From: Pseudomonadota bacterium
Lineage (GTDB): Bacteria > Oederibacteriota > Muellerivitia > Muellerivitales > Muellerivitaceae
Length of the DNA stretch: 49,787 bases
Direction: 5' to 3'
Assembly (NCBI GenBank): GCA_021324075.1
Contig: JAJPJW010000173.1
Location: forward strand, 1-49,787
This document shows, in pieces, positions 11,288 to 20,071 of this stretch (the stretch's first letter is position 1; the number at the start of each line of letters is the position of its first letter). The notes under the pieces are model-generated. The model had not been told where the DNA came from. It made no database searches and saw only the letters and a program-made list of their open reading frames with translations. The translations under genes were made by a program, and so were the position numbers.

Positions 11288-11312
11288 GACACGCCTCCTT
11301 CGATATTCACTC

Positions 11313-11328
11313 TCCCTTTAAAGGGAGG
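11313..11328. promoter_or_regulatory. 16-bp perfect palindrome upstream of the ferredoxin gene
   Basis: CTCCCTTTAAAGGGAG lies 26 bp upstream of the ferredoxin start, between the ribosome site and a possible minus-strand promoter (TTGCGA at plus 11392-11387, 18-bp spacer, TAAACT at 11368-11363). It could be an operator or an mRNA 5' hairpin. Confidence 0.4.
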
Positions 11329-11433
11329 GGTTTGAAGCCTCTTCGACCACCAAAGCCAGCATAGTTTAGAAGAGCGGGCCTTTCTTTCGCAAGGCCATTT
11401 TTGGGTTTTTTGCCCGTAAATGGGTCCTTTACG

Positions 11434-11479
11434 CCACCGTCCCGGAATGATAGTTTGAGGGAGCTTCATGGGACGGTGG
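11434..11479. repeat. 10-bp inverted repeat upstream of dnaJ
   Basis: CCACCGTCCC (11434-11443) pairs perfectly with GGGACGGTGG (11470-11479), with a 26-base interval. It is in the fdx-dnaJ divergent gap, upstream of the predicted dnaJ promoter. It does not match the CIRCE element. Function unknown. Confidence 0.45.
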
Positions 11480-11523
11480 AAAGGTTCCCGCTTTCTGAAA
11501 CCGGCCACCCTGATTCCACATTA

Positions 11524-11552
11524 TTGAAAGCTCCCTTTCCGCTTCGTAAATT
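11524..11552 (+). promoter_or_regulatory. Probable promoter of dnaJ
   Basis: TTGAAA (11524-11529), 17-bp spacer, TAAATT (11547-11552). This would start transcription near 11559, a short leader before dnaJ. Confidence 0.45.
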
Positions 11553-11582
11553 TCTCCCGCAAATCAGAAAGGCGAGCAAGAC

Positions 11583-12755
11583 ATGAAGGAAAACATGGCT
11601 GCTAAAAGAGATTACTACGAGGTCCTGGGCGTCCAACGGGGGGCTTCGGCCGACGACATCAAAAAGGCCTTCCGAAACTTGGCCAAGAAATACCACCCGG
11701 ACGCCAACCCCAATAATAAAGAAGCCGAGGAAAAGTTTAAGGAAATCAATGAGGCCTACGAAATCCTTTCGGATACGCAAAAGAAGGCCGCCTACGACCA
11801 GTTCGGCCATGCGGGTGCGGGTGTTGGGGGCCCGGGAGGTTTCGGCGGTGGGGGATTCCGCCCTCAGGACTTCGGCAATGCGGCCGATTTCGAGGATATT
11901 TTCGGGGACGTCTTCAGCAATTTCTTCGGCGGCACGGCGGGTGCGCGCCCAGGCCGGGCCCGCAACCAGGCCCAAGAGGGCGACGACCTCCGCTACGACC
12001 TTAACCTGACCTTCGAGGAAGCGGCTTTCGGAATCACCAAAGACATCAAGGTCCACAAGCTGGCCACCTGCGAATCCTGCCACGGGTCCGGCGCCAAGCC
12101 TGGTTCGGGCCGGGTGGTCTGCACTACCTGCAAAGGCACGGGCCAGATCCGGTCCACGCAGGGCTTCTTTACCATCGCCCGCACCTGTACCCGTTGCGGT
12201 GGCCAGGGCGAGATGCCGGGAAGCCCCTGCCCGGCCTGCAAAGGCCACGGGCGGGTGGAAAAGGAGAGGACCATCTCCGTCAAGGTGCCCGCGGGAGTGG
12301 ACGAGGGCTCGCGCCTGCGCCTGAGAGGCGAGGGGGAAGCGGGCTTGAACGGGGGACCGGCCGGCGACCTTTACGTCTTCCTGCACGTGGAAGCCCACGA
12401 TTTTTTCCAGAGGGAAGGAAGCGACCTTCATTGTGAAATCCCCATTTCGTTTCCCCAAGCCGCTTTGGGGTTCGAACTGGAAGTGCCCACCTTGGAAGGC
12501 ACGGTCAAAATGAAAATCCCGGCGGGAACCCAATCGGGCAAGGTTTTCCGCCTGCGGGAAAAAGGCTTGAAGCATCCCCAAGAAGAGGGTGTGGGGGATC
12601 TGCTGGTGACCGTCGTGGTGGAGACACCAAGCGACTTAAATTCCAAGCAAAAGAAATTGCTGGAGGAGTTCACGGCGCTTACCGAAGAAAACAACACGCC
12701 CCAGATTTCCAAGTTCATGCACAAGATGAAAAGTTTTTTCGCCCGCAAGAAATGA
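11583..12755 (+). CDS. dnaJ: Chaperone DnaJ (Hsp40)
   Basis: Co-chaperone that delivers unfolded proteins to DnaK and stimulates its ATPase. The J domain begins KRDYYEVLG with the HPD triad; then a Gly/Phe-rich linker; then four zinc-binding repeats [24 protein letters not shown] and CPACKGHG; then the two C-terminal substrate domains. The ATG at 11595 (MAAKRDYY), with AAGGA at 11586-11590, matches family N-termini better than 11583, giving 386 residues. rsmE follows after 37 bp. The often-linked prmA is absent between them, and dnaK/grpE are not in the window. Confidence 0.97.
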   Translation: MKENMAAKRDYYEVLGVQRGASADDIKKAFRNLAKKYHPDANPNNKEAEEKFKEINEAYEILSDTQKKAAYDQFGHAGAGVGGPGGFGGGGFRPQDFGNAADFEDIFGDVFSNFFGGTAGARPGRARNQAQEGDDLRYDLNLTFEEAAFGITKDIKVHKLATCESCHGSGAKPGSGRVVCTTCKGTGQIRSTQGFFTIARTCTRCGGQGEMPGSPCPACKGHGRVEKERTISVKVPAGVDEGSRLRLRGEGEAGLNGGPAGDLYVFLHVEAHDFFQREGSDLHCEIPISFPQAALGFELEVPTLEGTVKMKIPAGTQSGKVFRLREKGLKHPQEEGVGDLLVTVVVETPSDLNSKQKKLLEEFTALTEENNTPQISKFMHKMKSFFARKK

Positions 12756-12792
12756 CCTACGGGGACTTTGCCACGAACCGGACTTCTCGCCC

Positions 12793-13554
12793 ATGAGCTC
12801 CGTTCCGAGGCTCTACCTGCCGTCGATCCCCAAAAACCAAGCCGAAATCACCCTGGACGAATCCGCCACAAGATACCTGGTGAAGGTCCTGCGGATGGAA
12901 GAAGGCGGCCGGTTTGGAGGATTTGACGCTGAGGGACGCCAGTACGAACTGGCTTTGAAAAAAGCCGAAGGCGGGCAAGCCTTGGCCGCTGTCCTATCCT
13001 GTCAGGAAGCTTCCAGGGGGACAGCCCATTTGTCGCTCTCCCTGGCGCAAAGCCTGCCAAAGGCCGCCAAGATGGATTTGATTCTGCGGCAAGGCACGGA
13101 AGCCGGGGTACACCGTTTCCTGCCGATGGTCACCCGGCGCAGTGTCTCCCGACCAGATGATTCACAGTTCGGCCATAAAAACGAGCGCTGGCAAAAGATA
13201 CTGGTTGAAGCCTGCCGGCAATGCGGCCGCAACGACGTGCCCCGCCTCGATGGGGTGGCTGATTGGCCCAAGGTCTTGGAGGTCTTCAAGGAGTTTGACT
13301 TGGTACTCCTTCCCTATGAACAGGAAGCGCCCACCCTCAAGACGGTGTTAGAATCAAAACCCCAAGCCCGGAAGGTTTTGGTCTTGGTAGGGCCGGAAGG
13401 CGGCTGGGATAAGGATGAGGTGAGGGAAGCGGAGGAAATGGGCGCCGCCCCGGTGCATCTTCCAACACCGATCCTTCGCACCGAAACCGCTGGAGTCGCC
13501 ATTCTTGCCATGCTCCAATTCTTCTACAGCTCGACGCCGGAGGGCGCCCCATGA
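12793..13554 (+). CDS. rsmE: 16S rRNA m3U1498 methyltransferase
   Basis: SPOUT-class enzyme that methylates U1498 of 16S rRNA. The N-terminal PUA-like part includes HL/YLVKVLRM-type residues (ATRYLVKVLRMEEG); the C-terminal knot carries LVGPEGGWDKDEV and ILRTETAGVAIL, the family's SAM-binding signatures. Length 253 is normal. It overlaps aroE by four bases (ATGA), so dnaJ, rsmE and aroE are probably one transcript. Confidence 0.95.
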   Translation: MSSVPRLYLPSIPKNQAEITLDESATRYLVKVLRMEEGGRFGGFDAEGRQYELALKKAEGGQALAAVLSCQEASRGTAHLSLSLAQSLPKAAKMDLILRQGTEAGVHRFLPMVTRRSVSRPDDSQFGHKNERWQKILVEACRQCGRNDVPRLDGVADWPKVLEVFKEFDLVLLPYEQEAPTLKTVLESKPQARKVLVLVGPEGGWDKDEVREAEEMGAAPVHLPTPILRTETAGVAILAMLQFFYSSTPEGAP

Positions 13555-14426
13555 AGTCCTCTCCAGTTCTTGAACCAGGCATTCGTGGCGCAGGGCATCT
13601 TGTCTTCATCCTTGGCCATCCTGTGGGCCACAGTCTTTCCCCTTTGATGCACAATGCGGCTTTTCGGGCCCTGCAAATGTCTTGGGTTTATTCACCCTTG
13701 GATGTTGCGAAAGACCAGGTTCAAAACGCGGTGGAGGTGCTACGGTCTTCCAATGTGGAGGGCGCCAATGTGACAATACCTCACAAAGAAGAAGTGATGC
13801 CTTTCCTGGACCATGTGCCAAAAGAATCCGCTTGGCTCGGTTCGGTCAATACCATTTACCGTCGGAATGGAAAGCTTTGTGGAACTTCCACGGATGGTGA
13901 AGGTTTTTTAAGGTCCTTAGGGCTGTGGCGCAGGAAGCTAAGGGGATCGCAGGGCCTGCTGATAGGGGCGGGCGGAGCCGCCAAGGCAGTGGGGGAGGCT
14001 TTGGCCGGGTCGGGAATTAAAGGTCTTTTTATCGCCAACCGGTCTTTTGGCCGAGCCCTCAATCTGACCCGACTGCTTTTGAAGCGCCACCCCGGCTTGA
14101 AGGTTGGGGTTGGTTCTTTAAAGGAGGGAGAAAGGCTTTTAAACCAATGCGACTGGGTGGTTCAGTCCACTTCCCTCGGCCTCAAAGCGGGGGATTCCGC
14201 TCCCATTTCCCTTAAGAGCGCCAGACGAGCCATCTTGGCGGTGGACCTGGTTTACCACCGTCCCACTGCGTTCCTCCAGGAAGCCCGGCGAATCCACCTG
14301 CCGAACTTGGACGGCCTCGGTATGCTGCTGCACCAGGGCGCTCTCGCCTTTGAATATTGGACAGGCCGCAAGGCACCGCTGGCCGTGATGCGCCGTGTCC
14401 TGCTCCGGCGGTTGTCGTCAGTCTGA
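13551..14426 (+). CDS. aroE: Shikimate dehydrogenase (NADP+)
   Basis: Reduces 3-dehydroshikimate to shikimate. Visible motifs: GHPVGHSLSPLMHNAAF (shikimate binding), NVTIPHKE with the catalytic Lys, SVNTIYR, GTSTDGEGFL, the nucleotide loop GAGGAAKAV, and C-terminal DGLGMLLHQGALAFEYWTG. Start ATG at 13551 overlaps the rsmE stop. Length 291 is slightly above the usual 270-280 because of about 15 extra N-terminal residues. aroC, aroK and aroB lie 11 kb downstream, so shikimate genes are split in two groups here. Confidence 0.96.
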   Translation: MKSSPVLEPGIRGAGHLVFILGHPVGHSLSPLMHNAAFRALQMSWVYSPLDVAKDQVQNAVEVLRSSNVEGANVTIPHKEEVMPFLDHVPKESAWLGSVNTIYRRNGKLCGTSTDGEGFLRSLGLWRRKLRGSQGLLIGAGGAAKAVGEALAGSGIKGLFIANRSFGRALNLTRLLLKRHPGLKVGVGSLKEGERLLNQCDWVVQSTSLGLKAGDSAPISLKSARRAILAVDLVYHRPTAFLQEARRIHLPNLDGLGMLLHQGALAFEYWTGRKAPLAVMRRVLLRRLSSV

Positions 14427-14453
14427 TCCTGCGATGGGTCGGCCCGACAATCG

Positions 14454-14482
14454 TTGACTTCATTTTTTTTCGATTCTATACT
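14454..14482 (+). promoter_or_regulatory. Probable sigma-70 promoter of pilB
   Basis: TTGACT (14454-14459), 17-bp spacer, TATACT (14477-14482). Predicted start of transcription near 14489, about 46 bases before the pilB ATG. Confidence 0.7.
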
Positions 14483-14534
14483 TCTTCGAAGATGCCGACG
14501 ATCCGGCGCAATTCCATCCGGCCGAGGTGTTTCA

Positions 14535-16292
14535 ATGCCTGAATCCATGAAAAAACGCCTGGGCGAAATGTTGGTGGATGAAGGCATTATCTCGGAAGAA
14601 CAGCTGCAGGAAGCCCTCCACGAACAAAAGATCAAGGGCGGGCGGCTCGAGAAAATCCTCATCAGCCAGGGTTACGTCACCCAGGACGTGATTATGGCTT
14701 TCGTGGGAACCCAATTGGGCATTCCCCACGTAAGCCTGACTGAAATTGGCGATATTCCCAATGACGTTGTTTTTTCCGTTCCCGAATCCATCGCCATCAA
14801 CCACTGCCTCATTCCCATCGTTAAAAAAGACAAGAAACTAACAGTCGCCATGGCGGACCCCCTAAACGTTTTCGCCATCGATGACATCAAAATGATGACG
14901 GGCTTTGAAGTGGAACCCGCCATTGCTAGTGAAACCGAGATTAAGGCCATGCAGGCCAAATACTACGGCGCGGCGGCGGGTGCGGGAGGCGGTGGCGGCG
15001 GGGAAGTTGGCGGCGATATGCAGGAAATCATCAATTCCATGGGTGCGGGGGACAACCTGGAAGTCATGGAAGAGAAACAAGAGGAGATGGACATCTCCAA
15101 GCTGGAGGCGGCGGGCGAGGACGCTCCCGTGGTCCGGTTGGTGAACCTGATCCTTACCGAGGCGGTGCGGTCGGGCGCCAGCGACATCCACATTGAACCC
15201 TATGAAAAAAGCCTGCGGTGTCGCTACCGTATCGACGGTGTGCTGCACGAAGTTCAGTCGCCGCCCCGGTCGCTTTCCGCGGCCATTTCCTCGCGCCTCA
15301 AGATCATGTCCTCGTTGGACATCGCAGAAAGGCGCCTTCCCCAGGACGGCCGTATCAAGATCAAAGTCTTGGGAAAAGAAATCGACCTTCGTGTTTCGAT
15401 TTGCCCCGTCCAATTCGGCGAAAAAATCGTTATGCGCATTTTGGATTCCTCCAACCTGTCTTTGGACCTTCCAAAACTGGGATTTGAGGACGATATCCTG
15501 CCGAAATTCGAGAAGGCCATTGTGGAACCCTATGGCATGGTACTGGTCACGGGTCCGACCGGCTCGGGTAAATCCACCACGCTTTATTCCGCCCTTCATT
15601 ACATCAACAATCCTGACACCAATATTTCCACCATCGAAGACCCGGTGGAATACAACCTGCCCGGCATCAACCAGGTCAATGCCAAGGCGGGGATCGGGTT
15701 AACCTTTGCGGCTGGTTTGAGATCCTTTCTGCGGCAGGACCCAGATGTGATCATGGTGGGGGAAATCCGGGATAAGGAAACCGCCGAGGTCGCCATCAAC
15801 GCGGCCTTGACGGGCCATTTGGTTTTCTCAACCTTGCACACCAACGATGCACCGGGAGCCGTCACCCGTATGACCAACATGGGAGTGGAACCCTTCCTCA
15901 TTACTTCGACGGTCCATTGTGTAGTGGCCCAGCGGTTATTGCGCCGCATTTGCAAGGACTGCAAAGAATCTTACGAGGCCCCCCTGGAAGTTTTGGAGGA
16001 AATCGGGGTCAAACCCAACGCGGGTGAGACGGTGACACTTTACCGAGGCCGGGGTTGTGCGACCTGTTCCAATACGGGGTACAAGGGCCGTATGGCAATT
16101 CATGAAGTCCTCATTACGAACGATGATTTCAAAAAGGGCGTGATCCAAAGAAAGCCAACTTCCGAACTCAAGAAAGTCGCCCGAGAGGGAGGCATGCAAA
16201 CCCTGCGGGAATGTGGCGTGAGGAAGGTTTTGAAGGGATTGACGTCCGTTGAGGAGCTCTTGCGCGTAGCCCATGCGGATTCGGAAGAATAA
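14535..16292 (+). CDS. pilB: Type IV pilus extension ATPase PilB
   Basis: Hexameric ATPase that powers pilin polymerisation at the inner membrane. The N-terminal MshEN-type domain is followed by the ATPase with Walker A GPTGSGKST at about 340-348, Walker B region DPDVIMVGEIRD, and a C-terminal zinc site (CKDC ... CATC) found in PilB/GspE but not PilT. The start ATG at 14535 has GAGGT at 14524-14528; the frame is open back to 14454, but that stretch is the promoter. There is a Gly-rich insertion near residue 150. pilT follows after 36 bp. Confidence 0.96.
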   Translation: MPESMKKRLGEMLVDEGIISEEQLQEALHEQKIKGGRLEKILISQGYVTQDVIMAFVGTQLGIPHVSLTEIGDIPNDVVFSVPESIAINHCLIPIVKKDKKLTVAMADPLNVFAIDDIKMMTGFEVEPAIASETEIKAMQAKYYGAAAGAGGGGGGEVGGDMQEIINSMGAGDNLEVMEEKQEEMDISKLEAAGEDAPVVRLVNLILTEAVRSGASDIHIEPYEKSLRCRYRIDGVLHEVQSPPRSLSAAISSRLKIMSSLDIAERRLPQDGRIKIKVLGKEIDLRVSICPVQFGEKIVMRILDSSNLSLDLPKLGFEDDILPKFEKAIVEPYGMVLVTGPTGSGKSTTLYSALHYINNPDTNISTIEDPVEYNLPGINQVNAKAGIGLTFAAGLRSFLRQDPDVIMVGEIRDKETAEVAINAALTGHLVFSTLHTNDAPGAVTRMTNMGVEPFLITSTVHCVVAQRLLRRICKDCKESYEAPLEVLEEIGVKPNAGETVTLYRGRGCATCSNTGYKGRMAIHEVLITNDDFKKGVIQRKPTSELKKVAREGGMQTLRECGVRKVLKGLTSVEELLRVAHADSEE

Positions 16293-16328
16293 GGCTGAAG
16301 AACCTGCCAAAGGAGAAGATAAGATTTC

Positions 16329-17393
16329 ATGGTTAATATTGATACGCTTTTAAGGCTGATGTTTGAACGGAATGCTTCGGACCTTCATATCACGGCGGGG
16401 GCCCCACCCATGCTGCGCATCGACGGCGTGATGACAGCCACGGAATACGAAAAATTGAGGCCCGAAACGACCCAGCAATTGATTTACAGCATTTTGACGG
16501 ATGAACAGAAGGAGAAATTCGAGAAAGACAACGAGTTGGACGTTTCTTTCGGGGTGGAGGGCGTGGGACGTGTGCGTATGAATGTTTACCAGCAACGCGG
16601 AGCTGTGGCGGCCGCCCTCCGTAATATTCCAACCTCCATCCGCACTTTTGACGATTTAAAACTGCCCGCAGTTGTTCAAGATATCGTGAAGCTGCCCAAG
16701 GGATTGGTGCTGGTAACGGGGCCCACCGGTTCGGGAAAATCCACCACCCTGGCGGCCATGTTGGATTGGATCAACACCAACCAACAGCACCATATCATCA
16801 CCATCGAAGATCCAATCGAGTATGTCCATACCCATAAATCCAGTATCGTCAACCAACGGGAAGTCGGAACCGACACCCACACTTTTGCGAGCGCCTTAAA
16901 ATATGCCCTACGGCAGGATCCGGACGTAATCCTCATCGGGGAAATGCGCGACTTGGAAACCGTCAATGCCGCACTGACGATCGCTGAGACCGGTCACTTG
17001 GTTTTCGCGACTCTCCACACGGTTGATGCCATCCAAACCATCAATCGTATTATTGACGTCTTTCCCGGGAGTCAGCAGCAACAAATCCGGGCCCAAATTT
17101 CCTTTGTGCTTCAAGCGGTTCTATCCCAACAACTCCTTCCCAAGGCTTATGGTTCGGGCCGTTGCATGGCCGTCGAGGTTTTGATACCTACGGCGGCTGT
17201 CCGGAACCTTATCCGTGAGGAAAAAATCCATCAGATTTACTCGTCCATGCAGACAGGAACGGAATACGGCATGCAAACCATGAACCAGTCCTTGTTTGAG
17301 CTTTATCAAAAACAATTGGTCAGCTACAACGAAATCTTTTCAAGGACTCTTGACCCGAAGGAACTTCAACGGATGGTGAAGGGCGTCATCTGA
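16329..17393 (+). CDS. pilT: Type IV pilus retraction ATPase PilT
   Basis: ATPase that depolymerises the pilus for twitching motility and DNA uptake. At 354 residues it is the usual PilT length. Walker A GPTGSGKSTTLAAMLDW, the Asp box TIEDPIEY, Walker B DPDVILIGEMRD and the His box THTFASALKYALRQ are present, and the C-terminal zinc cysteines of PilB are absent. AAAGGAG at 16309-16315 precedes the ATG. Sits between pilB and pilC in one apparent transcript. Confidence 0.97.
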   Translation: MVNIDTLLRLMFERNASDLHITAGAPPMLRIDGVMTATEYEKLRPETTQQLIYSILTDEQKEKFEKDNELDVSFGVEGVGRVRMNVYQQRGAVAAALRNIPTSIRTFDDLKLPAVVQDIVKLPKGLVLVTGPTGSGKSTTLAAMLDWINTNQQHHIITIEDPIEYVHTHKSSIVNQREVGTDTHTFASALKYALRQDPDVILIGEMRDLETVNAALTIAETGHLVFATLHTVDAIQTINRIIDVFPGSQQQQIRAQISFVLQAVLSQQLLPKAYGSGRCMAVEVLIPTAAVRNLIREEKIHQIYSSMQTGTEYGMQTMNQSLFELYQKQLVSYNEIFSRTLDPKELQRMVKGVI

Positions 17394-17410
17394 TTTAAAA
17401 AGGACTTTAA

Positions 17411-18625
17411 GTGCCAACGTTTAAATATAAGGCCAAGAATAACTTGGGGAAGGTCATCGAAGGAACGATTGATGCCGAAGCCGAGTCGGCTGTTGCCGCG
17501 GCTTTGCGCCAAAAAAGGCTGGAAGTTGTTTCGGTTTCGGCTGCTGGCGGTTTGGGAGGTTTTTTAAGTGCGCTTAACAAGAAGGGCGGAAAAGTTACGA
17601 CGAAGGACGTCGTTGTTTTTAGCCGCCAATTCTCAACCATGGTCAATGCAGGACTGCCCATACTTCAGGGTTTGACAATCGTTGCAGAGCAAGCGGAAAA
17701 CCCGGATTTTCGCGTGGTAATGACTAAGGTTCGTGACGATATTTCCAATGGTGTACCCCTTTCCGAAGCCATGGCCAAATATCCGAAGGTGTTTACTACT
17801 CTTTATGTCAACATGGTCAAGGCCGGGGAGCAGGGTGGTATTTTGGATGTCATTTTTGAAAGATTGTCCGAGTATATGGAAAAAGCCGAGGGTGTTTCCC
17901 GCAAAGTAAAATCCGCCATGATGTATCCCATTGTGGTTATGTCAGTCGCCCTCCTTGTAGTTATTTTTTTGATGGTTAAAGTGGTCCCTACCTTCCGGGA
18001 TGTATTTGCTTCTTTCGGAGCGAAACTGCCAGCCCCGACTCAATTTCTTATCGATGTGAGCGATTTTTTAGCAAGTAAAAAGTCCGTGCTTATCGTCATA
18101 TTTCTTGTGGCATTTTGGATCGCCCTGAGCATGTATCGTAAAACGAAAGCGGGAGCTTATAACTGGGACTTGATGATTTTAAAATTGCCTGTTTTCGGGG
18201 TATTGGCTCGAAAAGCCGCTGTTGCAAAATTTGCAAGAACATTGGGAACTCTTATCAAATCGGGCGTTCCCATCATGGATGCGCTGGAAACCGTTGCCAA
18301 AACTTCCGGCAACCTTGTCTTAGAAAGGGCGGTATTGAATGCCCGTGATTCGGTCAGGGAAGGTAAAACATTAACTCAACCCTTGAAAGAGAGTAAAGTT
18401 TTCCCTCCCATGGTGACCCAGATGATCAACGTAGGTGAAGAGACTGGGGCCCTGGATGCCATGTTGAGTAAAATCGCCGATTTTTATGAGGACGAAGTGG
18501 ATGCGGCAGTTGAGGGGCTGACTTCCATTATTGAACCCATTTTGATTGTGTTTTTGGGTGTGACGATTGGTTTTATTGTCGTCGCAATGTTTATGCCAAT
18601 GTTTTCAATAGGAAACGTTGTCTAA
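17411..18625 (+). CDS. pilC: Type IV pilus inner-membrane platform protein PilC
   Basis: Polytopic platform protein linking the PilB/PilT motors to pilins. Contains two GspF-type cytoplasmic domains (about 70-190 and 270-395), each followed by membrane segments (e.g. MSVALLVVIFLMVKVV near 177-192, and SVLIVIFLVAFWIALSM near 224-240, plus the hydrophobic end). Conserved AGEQGGILD and VGEETGALD repeats mark the two GspF domains. Start GTG at 17411 with AAGGA just upstream. Length 404 is standard. Confidence 0.96.
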   Translation: MPTFKYKAKNNLGKVIEGTIDAEAESAVAAALRQKRLEVVSVSAAGGLGGFLSALNKKGGKVTTKDVVVFSRQFSTMVNAGLPILQGLTIVAEQAENPDFRVVMTKVRDDISNGVPLSEAMAKYPKVFTTLYVNMVKAGEQGGILDVIFERLSEYMEKAEGVSRKVKSAMMYPIVVMSVALLVVIFLMVKVVPTFRDVFASFGAKLPAPTQFLIDVSDFLASKKSVLIVIFLVAFWIALSMYRKTKAGAYNWDLMILKLPVFGVLARKAAVAKFARTLGTLIKSGVPIMDALETVAKTSGNLVLERAVLNARDSVREGKTLTQPLKESKVFPPMVTQMINVGEETGALDAMLSKIADFYEDEVDAAVEGLTSIIEPILIVFLGVTIGFIVVAMFMPMFSIGNVV

Positions 18626-18666
18626 TTCTTGTTAGTCAGGCCTTTGGAAGTGCTTTTAAGGTCAAG

Positions 18667-18695
18667 TTGACAATGGGATTTTGGAAAGATAAAAT
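18667..18695 (+). promoter_or_regulatory. Near-consensus sigma-70 promoter of the pilin gene
   Basis: TTGACA (18667-18672), exactly 17 bp, TAAAAT (18690-18695). Transcription would begin near 18702, leaving a 60-base leader with a small AGAAC/GTTCT hairpin (18712-18730) and GGGAGG ahead of the ATG. The strong match fits a highly expressed pilin. No sigma-54 site was seen. Confidence 0.75.
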
Positions 18696-18760
18696 TAATA
18701 TAAGCCTGATTAGAACGTTAATTTAGTTCTGGTCGGGTTTAGATCGAATGGGAGGGTTTT

Positions 18761-19216
18761 ATGATTCGTTTAAAAGCAAAAGGTTTTACCTTGATTGAAC
18801 TGATGATCGTTGTCGCGATCATCGGTATCTTGGCGGCTATCGCGATTCCGCGGTTTGCCCAAATGCTTGAAAAGTCAAGGGAAGGGTCGACCAAAGGAAA
18901 TTTGGGCAGTATCAAGTCGGCCGCTTCTATTTACTATGGGGATACCCAGGGTATCTGGCCGACTACGCTGAATTCCTTCAGCACTTATGGGTTCAGCCGG
19001 TACCTGGATAACATTTCGCCGGTGAAAGTGACAGGGGCTTTTGTATCGGGTGCTGTTAGCCCGTCGGGCGCCAAGGTCACTATGACCACGATGAGTTCGG
19101 TTCCGACCGGTAGCAGTACCGGGTGGTTGTACGACAGCAGCTTTGGAAGCGTGTACGTCAACAGCACCGTACAAGACTCCAAGAGCCTTCCGTATTCGTT
19201 TTACGGGTTTGAGTGA
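18761..19216 (+). CDS. pilA: Type IV prepilin (major pilin-like)
   Basis: Starts with a 7-residue basic leader MIRLKAK and then G|FTLIELMIVVAIIGILAA, the classic class III prepilin signal cut by PilD between Gly and Phe, with Glu at mature position 5. The hydrophobic helix is followed by a short globular domain of about 100 residues rich in Ser, Thr, Val and Gly. No Cys pair forms the usual disulphide loop; the protein has no cysteine at all. It has its own strong promoter and terminator inside the pil locus, consistent with the main fibre subunit. A minor pilin or a GspG-like pseudopilin is possible but less likely. Confidence 0.9.
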   Translation: MIRLKAKGFTLIELMIVVAIIGILAAIAIPRFAQMLEKSREGSTKGNLGSIKSAASIYYGDTQGIWPTTLNSFSTYGFSRYLDNISPVKVTGAFVSGAVSPSGAKVTMTTMSSVPTGSSTGWLYDSSFGSVYVNSTVQDSKSLPYSFYGFE

Positions 19217-19240
19217 TCTGTAAATAAAGGTTGCGATGGG

Positions 19241-19276
19241 ACAATGGGCGACAGAAATGCCGCCCATTGTTTTATT
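19241..19276 (+). terminator. Intrinsic terminator after the pilin gene
   Basis: ACAATGGGCG (19241-19250) pairs perfectly with CGCCCATTGT (19261-19270); TTTATT follows. It separates the pilin transcript from pilD and later genes. Confidence 0.88.
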
Positions 19277-19312
19277 CGGAACGATTGTTGAGGTGACTTT
19301 ATCCAAGCTCTG

Positions 19313-20071
19313 ATGACCCCTCTCTTTTCAACTCTCCTGGGCTCAATTCTTTTAGGCGCATGCATCGGCAGCTTTTTGAATGTCTGCCTCAGCCGTTGGA
19401 AAAACGGTGGAAATGTTTTTTTTCCGACTTCTTCACAATGTCCCCGCTGTCATCATTCCATCTTGTGGTACGACAATCTCCCGGTAGTAAGCTTTATTCT
19501 TTTGCGAGCGAAATGCCGTTTTTGTAACAAACCCATTTCCTGGCAATATCCAATCGTTGAAATAAGTACGGCCCTATTGTTTGCACTATCTTTTTACCGT
19601 TTTCCCGACTTGCACTCGCTCATTAACAGCTTTTTTTTCGGTAGTTTTATGATTTTGTTTTTTGTTAGCGACATTAAATGGAAGCTGCTTCCTCATCCCT
19701 TCACTAATTTTTTCATTTTAACCGGGTTATTCCTTCTGAGCCCTAATCCCTTTCAACATTGGTTTTTTTCAATTGCTGATTTTTTAATACTTGGATTTGT
19801 TTTATACGGGACTACCCAAATAATCCCGCAAGGATTAGGGGGTGGCGATATCAAACTGGGAGCGGGGTTGGCCCTCTGGCTTGGCCTACCTAAAACTTTT
19901 GTTGTTTTATCGCTTGCGGTTGGCTTATGCCTTTTAGTGGTGATTCCTTTTCTCTTAATGAAGAAAGTGACGAGGAAATCAATGATCCCATTTGGCCCCT
20001 TCTTGGCGATAGGTTCCCTTCTTATTTGGTTCTGGCCGAACTTATTGGTCAAAGTGGGAGTCCCGCTATGA
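19313..20071 (+). CDS. pilD: Prepilin peptidase / N-methyltransferase PilD
   Basis: Membrane aspartic protease that removes the prepilin leader and methylates the new N-terminus. N-terminal GSFLNVCLSRW is followed by the cytoplasmic zinc cysteines CPRC ... CRFC. The two catalytic Asp residues are in VSDIKWKLLP and in the GGGDIKLGAGL (GxGD) motif. About seven hydrophobic segments. At 252 residues it is near normal length. Its stop overlaps the pilM start (ATGA at 20068-20071). It is expected to process the adjacent pilin. Confidence 0.96.
   Translation: MTPLFSTLLGSILLGACIGSFLNVCLSRWKNGGNVFFPTSSQCPRCHHSILWYDNLPVVSFILLRAKCRFCNKPISWQYPIVEISTALLFALSFYRFPDLHSLINSFFFGSFMILFFVSDIKWKLLPHPFTNFFILTGLFLLSPNPFQHWFFSIADFLILGFVLYGTTQIIPQGLGGGDIKLGAGLALWLGLPKTFVVLSLAVGLCLLVVIPFLLMKKVTRKSMIPFGPFLAIGSLLIWFWPNLLVKVGVPL

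Noticed and set aside
11288-11582. CIRCE element in front of dnaJ
   Set aside because: The inverted repeats present do not match TTAGCACTC-N9-GAGTGCTAA.
14454-14534. N-terminal extension of PilB starting with TTG
   Set aside because: This stretch is the promoter (TTGACT-N17-TATACT); the ATG at 14535 has a good ribosome site and matches PilB N-termini.
19927-20067. N-terminal extension of PilM
   Set aside because: Overlaps the end of pilD in another frame; the ATG at 20068 gives the standard PilM start.
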